NCBI GenBank assembly: GCA_002361615.1
Contig: DETK01000032.1
Span: forward strand, 40,868 to 104,867
DNA: 64,000 nucleotides
From: Bacteroidales bacterium UBA3290
GTDB lineage: Bacteria; Bacteroidota; Bacteroidia; Bacteroidales; UBA932
Direction: 5' to 3'
The notes under the pieces are model-generated. The model was not told where the DNA came from and made no database searches. It saw nothing but the letters and a program-made list of their open reading frames with translations. How positions within the stretch are numbered: position 1 is the first letter of the stretch; each line of letters opens with the position of its first letter. Below are positions 34,228-42,293 of this stretch, in pieces. The translations under genes and the position numbers were made by a program.

Positions 34228-35487
34228 ATGGATATCTTTGAAAGAATAGCGAAAGATTCGGGCGGCCCGCTGGGTCAGTACCGCGACAAGGCCTTCGGTT
34301 ACTTCATGTTCCCCAAACTCGAAGGGGAGCTGGGACCGCACATGAAATTCCAGGGTGAGGACGTCCTCTGCTGGAGCTTGAACAACTACCTCGGCCTGGC
34401 CAACCATCCGGAAATCCGCAAGATAGATGGCGAAGCCGCAGCCCGCTGGGGTCTGGCCTATCCGATGGGTTCCCGCATGCTCACCGGCCACACCGCCCTG
34501 CACGAGCGCCTGGAGCGCGAACTGGCCGACTTCGAGAAGAAGGAAGACGCTTTCCTCTTCAACTTCGGCTACCAGGGCATCGTTTCGACCATCGACTCGC
34601 TGGTAACCCGCCACGACGTGATCGTCTATGACAACGAGTGCCACGCCTGCCTGCTCGACGGTATCCGGCTCCACATCGGCAGCAAGTACAAATATCGCCA
34701 CAACAACATCAAACACTGCGAGATGATCCTCGCGCGCGCCTGCAAGGAAGCCGAGGAGAACGGCGGCGGCGTGCTGCTGATCACCGAAGGCGTCTACGGT
34801 ATGACCGGCGCGCTCGGCATCCTCGACCAGATCGCAGCCCTCAAGAAGAAATACAGCTTCCGCATCCTGATCGACGACGCCCACGGTTTCGGCGTGATGG
34901 GGCCCAATGGCCGCGGTACTTCCGAGCATTTCGGTGTGATGGACGAGGTCGACCTCTACATCGGCGCCTATGCCAAGAGTATGGCCATCATCGGCGGCTT
35001 CGTGGCCGGTCCGCATACAATCATCAACTACCTCCGCTACAACCTGCGCTCGCAGATCTACGCCAAGGCGCTCCCGATGGCCATCGTGGAAGGCTGCCTC
35101 AAGCGTCTGGAAATCATCCGCGGTGAGGAAGGCGACCGGCTCCGCAAGCAGCTGTGGGTCATCACCCGCGCCCTGCAGGACGGTCTGCGCAAGCGGGGAT
35201 TCGACATCGGTGTGGCCGAGGCCTGCGTGACGCCCGTCTTCATGAAGGGCAACCTGGCCCAGGCGACCAACATCCTGATCGACCTGCGCAAGAACTACCA
35301 CATCTTCTGCTCGGTGATCACGTACCCCGTGGTTCCGGAAGGCATCCTGATGTACCGCATCATCCCGACCGCCGCCCACACCCTCGAAGACGTCGAGTAC
35401 ACCCTCAACGCTTTCGCCGAAGTGCGCGAGAAACTGGAAAAAGGTTTCTACGACTCGGACGAGATCCAGAACATGAGCATCCGCTAG
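34228..35487 (+). CDS. PLP-dependent alpha-oxoamine synthase, serine-palmitoyltransferase-like
   Basis: Condenses an amino acid with an acyl-CoA or acyl-ACP. The 419-residue protein has the family core: SLNNYLGLANHP, NFGYQGIVSTIDSLV, DNECHACLLDG, LIDDAHGFGVMG with the PLP-binding Asp and His, and the Schiff-base Lys in AYAKSMAIIGGF. In Bacteroidetes such enzymes make 3-ketosphinganine for sphingolipids or the equivalent step of sulfonolipids. The N-terminal section (FGYFMFPKLEG) differs from Kbl and BioF. The lipid assignment is inference. It is 26 nt after gyrB and followed by a strong terminator. Confidence 0.8.
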   Translation: MDIFERIAKDSGGPLGQYRDKAFGYFMFPKLEGELGPHMKFQGEDVLCWSLNNYLGLANHPEIRKIDGEAAARWGLAYPMGSRMLTGHTALHERLERELADFEKKEDAFLFNFGYQGIVSTIDSLVTRHDVIVYDNECHACLLDGIRLHIGSKYKYRHNNIKHCEMILARACKEAEENGGGVLLITEGVYGMTGALGILDQIAALKKKYSFRILIDDAHGFGVMGPNGRGTSEHFGVMDEVDLYIGAYAKSMAIIGGFVAGPHTIINYLRYNLRSQIYAKALPMAIVEGCLKRLEIIRGEEGDRLRKQLWVITRALQDGLRKRGFDIGVAEACVTPVFMKGNLAQATNILIDLRKNYHIFCSVITYPVVPEGILMYRIIPTAAHTLEDVEYTLNAFAEVREKLEKGFYDSDEIQNMSIR

Positions 35488-35503
35488 ACGGGTTCCGTTC
35501 AGA

Positions 35504-35537
35504 TACTAAAAAAGGGGCGCGAGCCCCTTTTTTAGTA
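35504..35537. terminator. Bidirectional terminator between convergent genes
   Basis: A perfect 15-bp inverted repeat (TACTAAAAAAGGGGC / GCCCCTTTTTTAGTA) around a GCGA loop, with U tracts both ways. It includes the stop codon of the minus-strand esterase. Confidence 0.92.
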
Positions 35538-36380
35538 CCCCAGGTTCTCCCCGTTGAGGATGCGGCCGAAGTACCAGAGGTGGAGTTGGAGGGCGTAGTC
35601 CCAGTATTTCCAGGAGTGGGTGCCAGGGGAGTAGATTTCGAGGTAGGGGATGCCCAGTTCCTTGCAGCGTTCGCAGAAGGCGCGGTTGCTGGGATAGAGG
35701 CTGTCGTCGTAGCCGCAGCTGACCAGGATGAGTTTGTCGGTGCCTTTGGCGTTCTCGAGCCGGTTGATGGCGGATTCCTTGTCGTGCCGCTTGTTTTCAG
35801 GCGTATAGGGGCCGATCAGTTCTGAGAGGCCGAGCCGGCCGCGTTCGGAATTCAGGTCGAGCACGCCGCTCATCGAGCCGGCGCCGCGAAAGCGGCTGAT
35901 GTCGTCGAGGAAGAGGTTGATGGCGCCGTGGCCGCCCATCGACAGGCCGGTGATGAAGGTTTTCTCCGGCTTGAGGTAATACTTCTTCATCAGGGTGGGG
36001 TAGAGCTCCTGGTCGAAGAATTTCCGCCACTGGCGCTTGTAGGGATCGTCCGCATCTACGTACCAGCTGTCATAGAAGCCGTCGGGGCAGATAATCAGGA
36101 AACCTGTCTGGTCGGCCAACTTCTGGAGTTCGCATTTGTCGCTCCAATTGCGATAGCAGCCGGCCCAGCCGTGCAGCAGGAAAAGGGCGGGTGCGGGGTC
36201 CGGCTCGCCGCAGCATTCCACGCAGTATTCCGGGGCGTAGTTGGCTTCGATCTGCTGCGGGATGAAGACCAGGATGGAGTCGTTCTCGTGCAGGTTGGGC
36301 GAGGTGATCACGACGAGGTCCTGGGCGCTTGCCGCCAGGGACAGGCCCGCGAGCAGGAGGGCGCAGACGATTTTTTTCAT
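35532..36380 (-). CDS. Secreted esterase of the esterase D/alpha-beta hydrolase type
   Basis: A 282-residue protein with a signal peptide (MKKIVCALLLAGLSLAASAQ). The alpha/beta-hydrolase fold shows LFLLHGWAGCYRNW (oxyanion region), the nucleophile elbow GLSMGGHGA, the acid near CGYDDSLYPS and the His in SPGTHSWKYW. This is the esterase-D/feruloyl-esterase-like group that cleaves small ester substituents, often from polysaccharides. The start at 36380 puts the signal peptide at the N-terminus. A possible -7 box (TAAATTTG, 36423-36430) overlaps the start of the divergent gene. Confidence 0.85.
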   Translation of the reverse strand: MKKIVCALLLAGLSLAASAQDLVVITSPNLHENDSILVFIPQQIEANYAPEYCVECCGEPDPAPALFLLHGWAGCYRNWSDKCELQKLADQTGFLIICPDGFYDSWYVDADDPYKRQWRKFFDQELYPTLMKKYYLKPEKTFITGLSMGGHGAINLFLDDISRFRGAGSMSGVLDLNSERGRLGLSELIGPYTPENKRHDKESAINRLENAKGTDKLILVSCGYDDSLYPSNRAFCERCKELGIPYLEIYSPGTHSWKYWDYALQLHLWYFGRILNGENLGY

Positions 36381-36429
36381 ATTCCGGAGTTTTTTCGTAA
36401 TTTTACTACTTGACTTGTTTTGCAAATTT

Positions 36430-38460
36430 ATGAAAAATTATCGGATCTATATCTGTTTTATCATCGTTGCGACCCTGATGATCGTGCTGTGGCCCAAAGA
36501 GGGGAAATTCCAGTACGAATACCAGAAAGGACGTCCCTGGGTCTATGAGACGCTGATCTCGCCGATCGATTTTCCGATTCTCAAGACCGAGGCCGAAATG
36601 TTGAAGGAGAAAGAGGACCGGGCTTCCGAAACGATCGCCTATTACAGTTATGATCCGTCGGTGGCTGCCCCCCGGCTCGAATCGTTCGGCCACAAGGCTG
36701 TTGAACTCAAACTCGACGAGGACCTTACCCGGGAACTCTATACCCACCTGAGCGAAGCCTACGAGCGGGGCATCGTCTCGGAACTCGTCGCGGACGACCT
36801 GTCCGACCAGGTCATCTCGGTCAAGCGCGACAAGCGGATCACCGAGATGCCCGCCGCGGATGTTTTCGACATCGAACGGGTGTTCCTCGTGCTCAAGTCA
36901 GACCTGGTCTATGACTATCCCGAGATGGACATCGATTCCGTCGCCGCGCAGCTCGACCTGCGCTCGTTCATCGTGCCGAACCTTTTCTTCGACGAGAACA
37001 CCACCCGGATGGTCCACCGCGAGGCCGTCAACTACATTTCGCCGACCAAAGGCATGGTCTATGCCGGACAGCTCATCGTCTCGGAAGGCGAGATCGTGAC
37101 CAGCGACATCTGCCAGATCCTCGATTCCTACAAGGCGGAATACAAGCTGAGCTACGGCTATTCGGGGTCGCCGAACGCTCTGTTGGCCAGTCATGTACTG
37201 CTGGCTCTCTGTGTGCTGGCCCTGTTCTTTTTCTCCTTGTATTTCATCGACCGCCGGCTGTTGACCGACCTTCCCAAGCTGATCTTCCTGCTGCTGATGC
37301 TGCTGATCGCTTTCCTGGGCGTAGTCATCCTGTTCCGGGTGGACCAGCGGCTGCTCTATCTCTTCCCGTTCGCCGTGACGGTGCTTTTCATGAGTGCCTT
37401 TTTCCGCGACGAGGTGGCCTTCGCCGTTTTTGCGGTGACCATCATCCCGCTGCTCCTGATTCCCGAGAACGGCGTCGAGCTGTTCCTGATCAACCTGATC
37501 GCCGGAGCCGTGGTGCTGTTTGCCTACAGCCGCCTCAGCCGGGGCTGGCTGCAGTTCCTCAACGCGATTTTTATCTTCCTGGCCATGGCACTGGTGAACC
37601 TGGCCTTCAAACTGGGCGCGGGTGACCTGTCGTATGCCATCAAGTCGGCCAACTTCCTGTTCCTGGGCGTCAATGCCATCCTGGTGATTATGCTCTATCC
37701 CTTTGTCTTCCTGTTCGAGAAGATTTTCGGGTTCGTGTCCTACTCACGTTTGTGGGATCTGTCGGATACCAACAACAAGCTCCTGCAGCAGCTGCAGTAC
37801 AAGGCGCCGGGTACGTTCCAGCACTCGCTGCAGGTGGCCAACCTGGCCGAGAATGCGGTGCGTGAAATCGGCGGCAATGCGATGCTGGTTCGCGTAGGCG
37901 CCCTCTACCACGATATCGGCAAGATGGAGAATCCGATGTGTTTCATCGAGAACCAGGCCGAAGGCGTCAACTACCACGCCGGCCTCACGCCCGAGGAAAG
38001 CGCCCGGGCCATTATCCGGCACGTAGATGACGGTATGGCGCTGGCCCGCAAGGGCAGGCTTCCCGCCGTGGTGTCCGATTTCATCGCCTGCCACCACGGG
38101 AAATCGCTTACGCTCTATTTCTACAATGTCTATTGCAATGCGGGCGGCGACCCTGCCAACAAGGAGCCCTTTACCTATAATGGCCAGTTGCCGCGCACCA
38201 AGGAGCAGGTGGTCGTGATGATGGCGGATGCCGTGGAGGCTGCCTCCCGCACGCTGAAAGATTACTCCGAGGAAAGCATCTCCGCGCTCGTGGAGCAGAT
38301 CATGACCAACCGTTTCGACGACTCACAACTCGCGGAAGCCGACATCTCGATCCGCGACATCAATAGCGTCAAGGAGTCGTTCAAGCGTTACCTGCAGCAG
38401 ATTTACCACGCCCGGATCGCTTACCCGAAGCGCCAGCAAACGACAGGACAAGGAGCATAA
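36430..38460 (+). CDS. pgpH: 7TMR-HD family phosphodiesterase, PgpH-like (cyclic di-AMP)
   Basis: The 676-residue protein has an N-terminal helix (about 4-20), an extracytoplasmic 7TMR-HDED domain (about 30-255), six to seven membrane helices (about 260-445), and a cytoplasmic HD domain: GTFQHSLQVANLAENA, LYHDIGKMENPMCF, HHGK and MADAVEAASRTL. PgpH enzymes hydrolyse c-di-AMP. Its last 80 bases overlap the 3' end of convergent lnt. The start at 36430 (MKNYRIYICF) fits the first helix; longer versions run into the esterase region. Confidence 0.9.
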   Translation: MKNYRIYICFIIVATLMIVLWPKEGKFQYEYQKGRPWVYETLISPIDFPILKTEAEMLKEKEDRASETIAYYSYDPSVAAPRLESFGHKAVELKLDEDLTRELYTHLSEAYERGIVSELVADDLSDQVISVKRDKRITEMPAADVFDIERVFLVLKSDLVYDYPEMDIDSVAAQLDLRSFIVPNLFFDENTTRMVHREAVNYISPTKGMVYAGQLIVSEGEIVTSDICQILDSYKAEYKLSYGYSGSPNALLASHVLLALCVLALFFFSLYFIDRRLLTDLPKLIFLLLMLLIAFLGVVILFRVDQRLLYLFPFAVTVLFMSAFFRDEVAFAVFAVTIIPLLLIPENGVELFLINLIAGAVVLFAYSRLSRGWLQFLNAIFIFLAMALVNLAFKLGAGDLSYAIKSANFLFLGVNAILVIMLYPFVFLFEKIFGFVSYSRLWDLSDTNNKLLQQLQYKAPGTFQHSLQVANLAENAVREIGGNAMLVRVGALYHDIGKMENPMCFIENQAEGVNYHAGLTPEESARAIIRHVDDGMALARKGRLPAVVSDFIACHHGKSLTLYFYNVYCNAGGDPANKEPFTYNGQLPRTKEQVVVMMADAVEAASRTLKDYSEESISALVEQIMTNRFDDSQLAEADISIRDINSVKESFKRYLQQIYHARIAYPKRQQTTGQGA

Positions 38461-40039
38461 CCAGGAGTGCCAGGAAAGCGTAAGATGCGATGCGCCCGGT
38501 CAGGTCACCATGCTTGACGAAGGGCGTAAGGGTGTCATTGCCGTTCACCGTACCACGCAGCGTAGTTTCCACCCACCAGCCCGTGGTGGCGTGCACGTCT
38601 CCCTTTTGGTCAATCAGACCTGAGGTGCCCGTATTGGCTGCCTGAACGACGTCGCGGCGGTTCTCGATGGCCCGCAGACGGGCAAAATTGAAGTGCTGGT
38701 GATAGCCCGGCGTGTCGCCCCACCAGCCGTCGTTGGTAATCACGGCCAGGAAGTTGGCTCCTTTGCGGGTTGCCACGCGCGACCAGTCGCCGTACACCGA
38801 CTCGTAACAGATCATTACGCCAACCTTCCGTCCGTCGCCGCCCGGAAGGGCGTCCATCTCATCCTGCGTGCCGTAACTGCTGCTCGATCCGCCGAACTTC
38901 TGGATCAGGCGGCCCAGGAAAGGGAATACATACTCATAGGGGATGATCTCCACGCCCGGCACGAGTTTCGACTTGACGTAAGAGCCGTAAAGGTTCTGCG
39001 CGTCCAGCACCATGGCCGTATTGTAGACATCGACCCACTGGCCTTCCCCCTGCGGGCGGGCGCTGCGCGAGGGCTTGGCCTTCGTCTCGAATCTGCGGTA
39101 GGTGAGGGCCCCCAGCAGCATATTGGTTCCGGGATGCCCGGCCAGGAACGCGCGGTAACGCATATAGGAAGGGTTGGTCTCCGGATGGTCGATATCGATG
39201 TTGTAGGTGAAGGTCTCCGGTGTGATGACATAGCGCGTGTCGGGCGTCATCTCTTTTTCCATCAGCTGTACCAGGCGGTAGTCCAGACCGCTCTGCGGTT
39301 CGACGCCGTATTTGTGGAACGGGTCGATGTTGGGCTGGACCACGACCACTTCGAACGGGTCGTCGGATTCCTGATAGGTCGCATACCGGATCTCCGAGCA
39401 GAGAACCGGCACGAAGACCAGCAGCGTTGCGGAGACGGTGCTCCAGCGTCGCTGCATCTGGGTAGTACTGGTCAGCACCAGGAAAACCAGCATGTTGCAG
39501 AGCAGGATCCAGGCGGAGCCGCCCACGGCGCCCGTGACTTCATACCACTGTACGAGACGGGTTGAGGTGGCGAAGGCATTGCCCAGACAGAGCCAGGGCC
39601 AGGAGAGTTCGATCTCGAAATAGACGTGCTCCCACGCAAGCCAGGTCACGATGAACAGGAGCAGGGACTCGAGTCTTGCTGCGAAGGGTCGCTTCTCGTG
39701 CCGCCGGATGACTTTGGCGCCCCAGCGATAGATCGCGAAGACAGCCGCCATCTGGAGGGCGTTGAGGATGATCGCGGCGATGGCGCCCGGCCCCGAGACG
39801 AACCAGATCCAGAAAGTGGTGGCGATGTTGAACGCCAGGAACGCGCAGAAGTAGTACCAGAAGGCGTGGCGGACCTTGTGCACGCGGAGCAGTTCGTCCA
39901 GGAAAAACAGAGGTACGAACGCGACGAGGGAAAGGAAACCCAGGTGCGGCACCAGGAACGGAAGGCTCATCAGCAGCGCGAAACCGGCGGCCAGGAGCCA
40001 GAGTCCGCCTTTGGGATATTTGTCGGGAGAGGATGCCAT
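38381..40039 (-). CDS. lnt: Apolipoprotein N-acyltransferase
   Basis: Inner-membrane enzyme adding the third acyl chain to lipoproteins. The 552-residue protein has several N-terminal membrane helices (about 12-235), then a nitrilase-like domain with the catalytic triad Glu (YVITPETFTY), Lys (YVKSKLVPGVE) and Cys (VMICYESVYGD), and a final membrane helix (about 520-538). The tail is Lys/Arg-rich and is coded by DNA that also codes the end of PgpH. Confidence 0.93.
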   Translation of the reverse strand: MASSPDKYPKGGLWLLAAGFALLMSLPFLVPHLGFLSLVAFVPLFFLDELLRVHKVRHAFWYYFCAFLAFNIATTFWIWFVSGPGAIAAIILNALQMAAVFAIYRWGAKVIRRHEKRPFAARLESLLLFIVTWLAWEHVYFEIELSWPWLCLGNAFATSTRLVQWYEVTGAVGGSAWILLCNMLVFLVLTSTTQMQRRWSTVSATLLVFVPVLCSEIRYATYQESDDPFEVVVVQPNIDPFHKYGVEPQSGLDYRLVQLMEKEMTPDTRYVITPETFTYNIDIDHPETNPSYMRYRAFLAGHPGTNMLLGALTYRRFETKAKPSRSARPQGEGQWVDVYNTAMVLDAQNLYGSYVKSKLVPGVEIIPYEYVFPFLGRLIQKFGGSSSSYGTQDEMDALPGGDGRKVGVMICYESVYGDWSRVATRKGANFLAVITNDGWWGDTPGYHQHFNFARLRAIENRRDVVQAANTGTSGLIDQKGDVHATTGWWVETTLRGTVNGNDTLTPFVKHGDLTGRIASYAFLALLVMLLVLSFAGASGKRSGRGKSAAGNA

Positions 40040-40064
40040 GTTGCGGTCAATCAGTAATGACAGA

Positions 40065-40072
40065 CAAAGATA
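40065..40072 (-). promoter_or_regulatory. lnt promoter -7 box
   Basis: TATCTTTG on the minus strand, 25 nt before the lnt ATG. Confidence 0.65.
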
Positions 40073-40093
40073 GGTTTTTTGATGGAATAATGG

Positions 40094-40101
40094 TATATTT
40101 G
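40094..40101 (+). promoter_or_regulatory. LysE-family gene promoter -7 box
   Basis: TATATTTG, 17 nt before the ATG at 40119; it is divergent from the lnt promoter. Confidence 0.65.
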
Positions 40102-40118
40102 TCCCCGCTTAGAAGATT

Positions 40119-40778
40119 ATGGTTCTGTTTTTCCTCAAGGCGCTCCTCGTCGGTCTGACCGCGGCCATCCCCCTTGGCCCGCTGGGGATTATGTGCATCC
40201 AGCGGACGCTCAGCAAAGGGCGTTGGGCGGGTTTTGCCGTGGGCCTCGGCTCGTCGGTAGCCGATACGTTCTATGCCACCATCGCCTTGCTCTCGGTCTC
40301 TTACATCAGCCAGTTCCTCGACCGGAACCGCATCTGGGTAATGCTGATCGGCGGCGCCATCGTGCTCGGCATCGGCCTGCAGATCGCCTTGAAGAATCCG
40401 ATCAAGGACCTTCGGCGCCCGATTGCCGGCTCGCTCAGTTCCCGGCGGGCCCGCGACCTGCTGAAAGGTTTCCTGATGACCATCACCAATCCCGGCGCCC
40501 TGGTGCTGATGCTCGGTCTGTTCGCCTTCTTCGGCCTCGACCTGGGCGACGGCAGTCATCCGGAGGCGGCAGGGTTCGTCCTGGGAGGTATCTTTCTGGG
40601 AACGGCGGCCTGGTGGTTCCTGCTCAGCAGCGGGATCAGCCTTTTCCGGAAACGCTTCCGCTTGCGGCAGATCATCGCCATCAACCGCATCTCCGGTATC
40701 CTGATCGCTGTCATCGGCCTGTCTTCCCTGGCGGAAGGTCTGGCACAGCTTATTTTTCATCAGTCCTTATTGGGTTAG
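40119..40778 (+). CDS. LysE/RhtB family exporter
   Basis: A 219-residue membrane protein with about six hydrophobic segments. The LysE signature region is AAIPLGPLGIMCIQRTLSKGRWAGF, preceded by the first helix, and KGFLMTITNPGALVLM matches the conserved mid-protein motif. Family members export amino acids or similar small molecules; the substrate here is unknown. It lies 3 nt before the next gene, so the two are probably co-transcribed. Confidence 0.88.
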   Translation: MVLFFLKALLVGLTAAIPLGPLGIMCIQRTLSKGRWAGFAVGLGSSVADTFYATIALLSVSYISQFLDRNRIWVMLIGGAIVLGIGLQIALKNPIKDLRRPIAGSLSSRRARDLLKGFLMTITNPGALVLMLGLFAFFGLDLGDGSHPEAAGFVLGGIFLGTAAWWFLLSSGISLFRKRFRLRQIIAINRISGILIAVIGLSSLAEGLAQLIFHQSLLG

Positions 40779-40781
40779 GCT

Positions 40782-41843
40782 ATGGGACTTTTCATCAAGA
40801 AAAAGACGAAAGCGGCGCTCGACCGCAAGAAAGTGGTGGTCAGCCACGTCGTGCTGGCTGTCTGCATCCTGTTGATGGCCATCAATGTGGGTGGATTCAT
40901 CTTCTTCCCGCGCCTGATGGCGCCCATGTCCATCCTTCTGTCAAACGCGATTACGCTGATTCTGGCCATCATCGCCTTCCGCCCCATCAATGCGCTGATC
41001 GAGAACCTGCTCGAAAAGCGGCAGCAGGAACTGCTCGAGCAGCAGCAGATCGAGCACGAACTGGAGCAGAAAGTGGATTTGCTGGAAAGCCGTAACCGCG
41101 AGCTCGAGAACAAACTCGACACGCGCGCCCAGACGGAAGGCTCGCCCGCGGACATCGACTTCACCTTCAAACTCGAACAGATGGAGTATGCGAAGAAAGG
41201 GTATGTGGTCAAGGAAGAACCGCTGGAATCCTTCGCTTCGGACGACCGTTTCAAGGGCATGATTCCCGACGTGGGCCTGTTCAACAAGATGCTCGACGCC
41301 CTGATGATGAAGGACCAGGGAGTCCGCAAGGTCTTGTATATCAAGAAATACTACTATAAAGTGTCCATCGGCCTGGATTTCAACCGCATCAAGTTCACCT
41401 TCGCGGACGACCAGCTGCTCTTTTCCGGTGTGAAGTTCAGCCGGCTGCACGACATCAGCAGCGAACTGGAACCCGATACGGACGACATCGACCACTGCTG
41501 GATCCTCAATACGCTCGACGGCTGGGCGGAAATCAAACATTCCAATTACTACGACACCTTCAAGGACGCCTACACCCGTATGCAGGAGGCGGAGACACGC
41601 GACAGTCTCGAGGCTGAAGTGGAAAGCCTCTGCCAGCAGTACACCAGCATCTTCCGCCGCAACATCCAGGCCCGGTTCCCCCAGGCCGGGTTCGTGGATA
41701 GTATCGAAGACAGCGACCGCAGCTGGTACGCCCTGCGAGAAGGCGGCCAGTACCGGATGGTCCGCGATATTGCGGCCAACATGCTGATGCTGACCAACGT
41801 GATCGGGGAGACCAAGCAGATTGAAGAACAGGGTCGTCTCTAG
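40782..41843 (+). CDS. Membrane-anchored coiled-coil protein of unknown function
   Basis: A 353-residue protein that I do not recognise. Two N-terminal membrane helices (about 20-42 and 47-68) lead to a coiled coil at about 74-116 (LLEKRQQELLEQQQIEHELE and on), then a soluble domain of about 230 residues with DFTFKLEQMEYAKKGYVV, VLYIKKYYYKVSIGLDFNRI and a helical C-terminus (ARFPQAGFVDSIEDSDRSWY). No enzyme motif is seen. Start codon and stop are unambiguous. The pairing with a LysE-type exporter may be only operonic. Confidence 0.75.
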   Translation: MGLFIKKKTKAALDRKKVVVSHVVLAVCILLMAINVGGFIFFPRLMAPMSILLSNAITLILAIIAFRPINALIENLLEKRQQELLEQQQIEHELEQKVDLLESRNRELENKLDTRAQTEGSPADIDFTFKLEQMEYAKKGYVVKEEPLESFASDDRFKGMIPDVGLFNKMLDALMMKDQGVRKVLYIKKYYYKVSIGLDFNRIKFTFADDQLLFSGVKFSRLHDISSELEPDTDDIDHCWILNTLDGWAEIKHSNYYDTFKDAYTRMQEAETRDSLEAEVESLCQQYTSIFRRNIQARFPQAGFVDSIEDSDRSWYALREGGQYRMVRDIAANMLMLTNVIGETKQIEEQGRL

Positions 41844-41893
41844 CAGAATTTGACAAAAAAATCAAAGATTGCGAGGAATTTCAAAAAGTTTGC

Positions 41894-41901
41894 TATATTT
41901 G
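41894..41901 (+). promoter_or_regulatory. tRNA-Val promoter -7 box
   Basis: TATATTTG followed by CAG, 31 nt before the tRNA, matching TAnnTTTG. Confidence 0.65.
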
Positions 41902-41932
41902 CAGTCCCAAAGCCAAAACGGCCGGGAAAAAA

Positions 41933-42007
41933 GGTCCTTTAGCTCAGCTGGTTTAGAGCGCCTGCTTGACAGGCAGGAGGTCAGCAGTTCAAATCTGCTA
42001 AGGGCCA
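41933..42007 (+). tRNA. tRNA-Val (anticodon GAC)
   Basis: A 75-nt gene. The acceptor pairs GGTCCTT with AAGGGCC, the anticodon arm is CCTGC-TTGACAG-GCAGG giving GAC, and the T arm is CAGCAG-TTCAAAT-CTGCT. CCA is not encoded. Confidence 0.96.
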
Positions 42008-42011
42008 CAAG

Positions 42012-42046
42012 AAGAAGGAGAACATCGGAAGATGTCCTCCTTCTTT
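42012..42046 (+). terminator. tRNA-Val terminator
   Basis: A 13-bp stem (42014-42026 / 42031-42043, one mismatch) capped by a GGAA tetraloop, extended by A-T pairs and a short T run. Confidence 0.88.
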
Positions 42047-42055
42047 CATTTTCAG

Positions 42056-42084
42056 AGGGCGTGCTCCGCTTCGGAACACGCCCT
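42056..42084 (+). other. Second hairpin downstream of tRNA-Val
   Basis: AGGGCGTG / CACGCCCT stem continuing past one mismatch into CTCCG / CGGAA, with no T run. It lies in the 286-nt gap before the M14 peptidase, which otherwise holds only that gene's promoter. Role unknown. Confidence 0.5.
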
Positions 42085-42243
42085 CCTACTAACCTAAACT
42101 TAAACTTAAACTATGAAAAACTTCGAGCGTTGAAGTTGCAAAACCTATGCCATCTTCCGGATTATGTCATAGTCTGATTCAGGCGATTGTTAGCACTTAT
42201 CGGAAGAGGTGTTTTCTCGTGCCGCAGCTGCTCTTTTTTTTCG

Positions 42244-42251
42244 TATCTTTG
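42244..42251 (+). promoter_or_regulatory. M14 peptidase promoter -7 box
   Basis: TATCTTTG, 42 nt before the ATG at 42294. It also argues against start codons further upstream. Confidence 0.6.
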
Positions 42252-42293
42252 AACTGGCCTGTGGCGTCCTGCCGGCCGATAATACCTGTCGCC

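Noticed and set aside
42106..42140. Small gene after tRNA-Val (ATGAAAAACTTC...)
   Set aside because: Only six codons before a stop and no conserved features.
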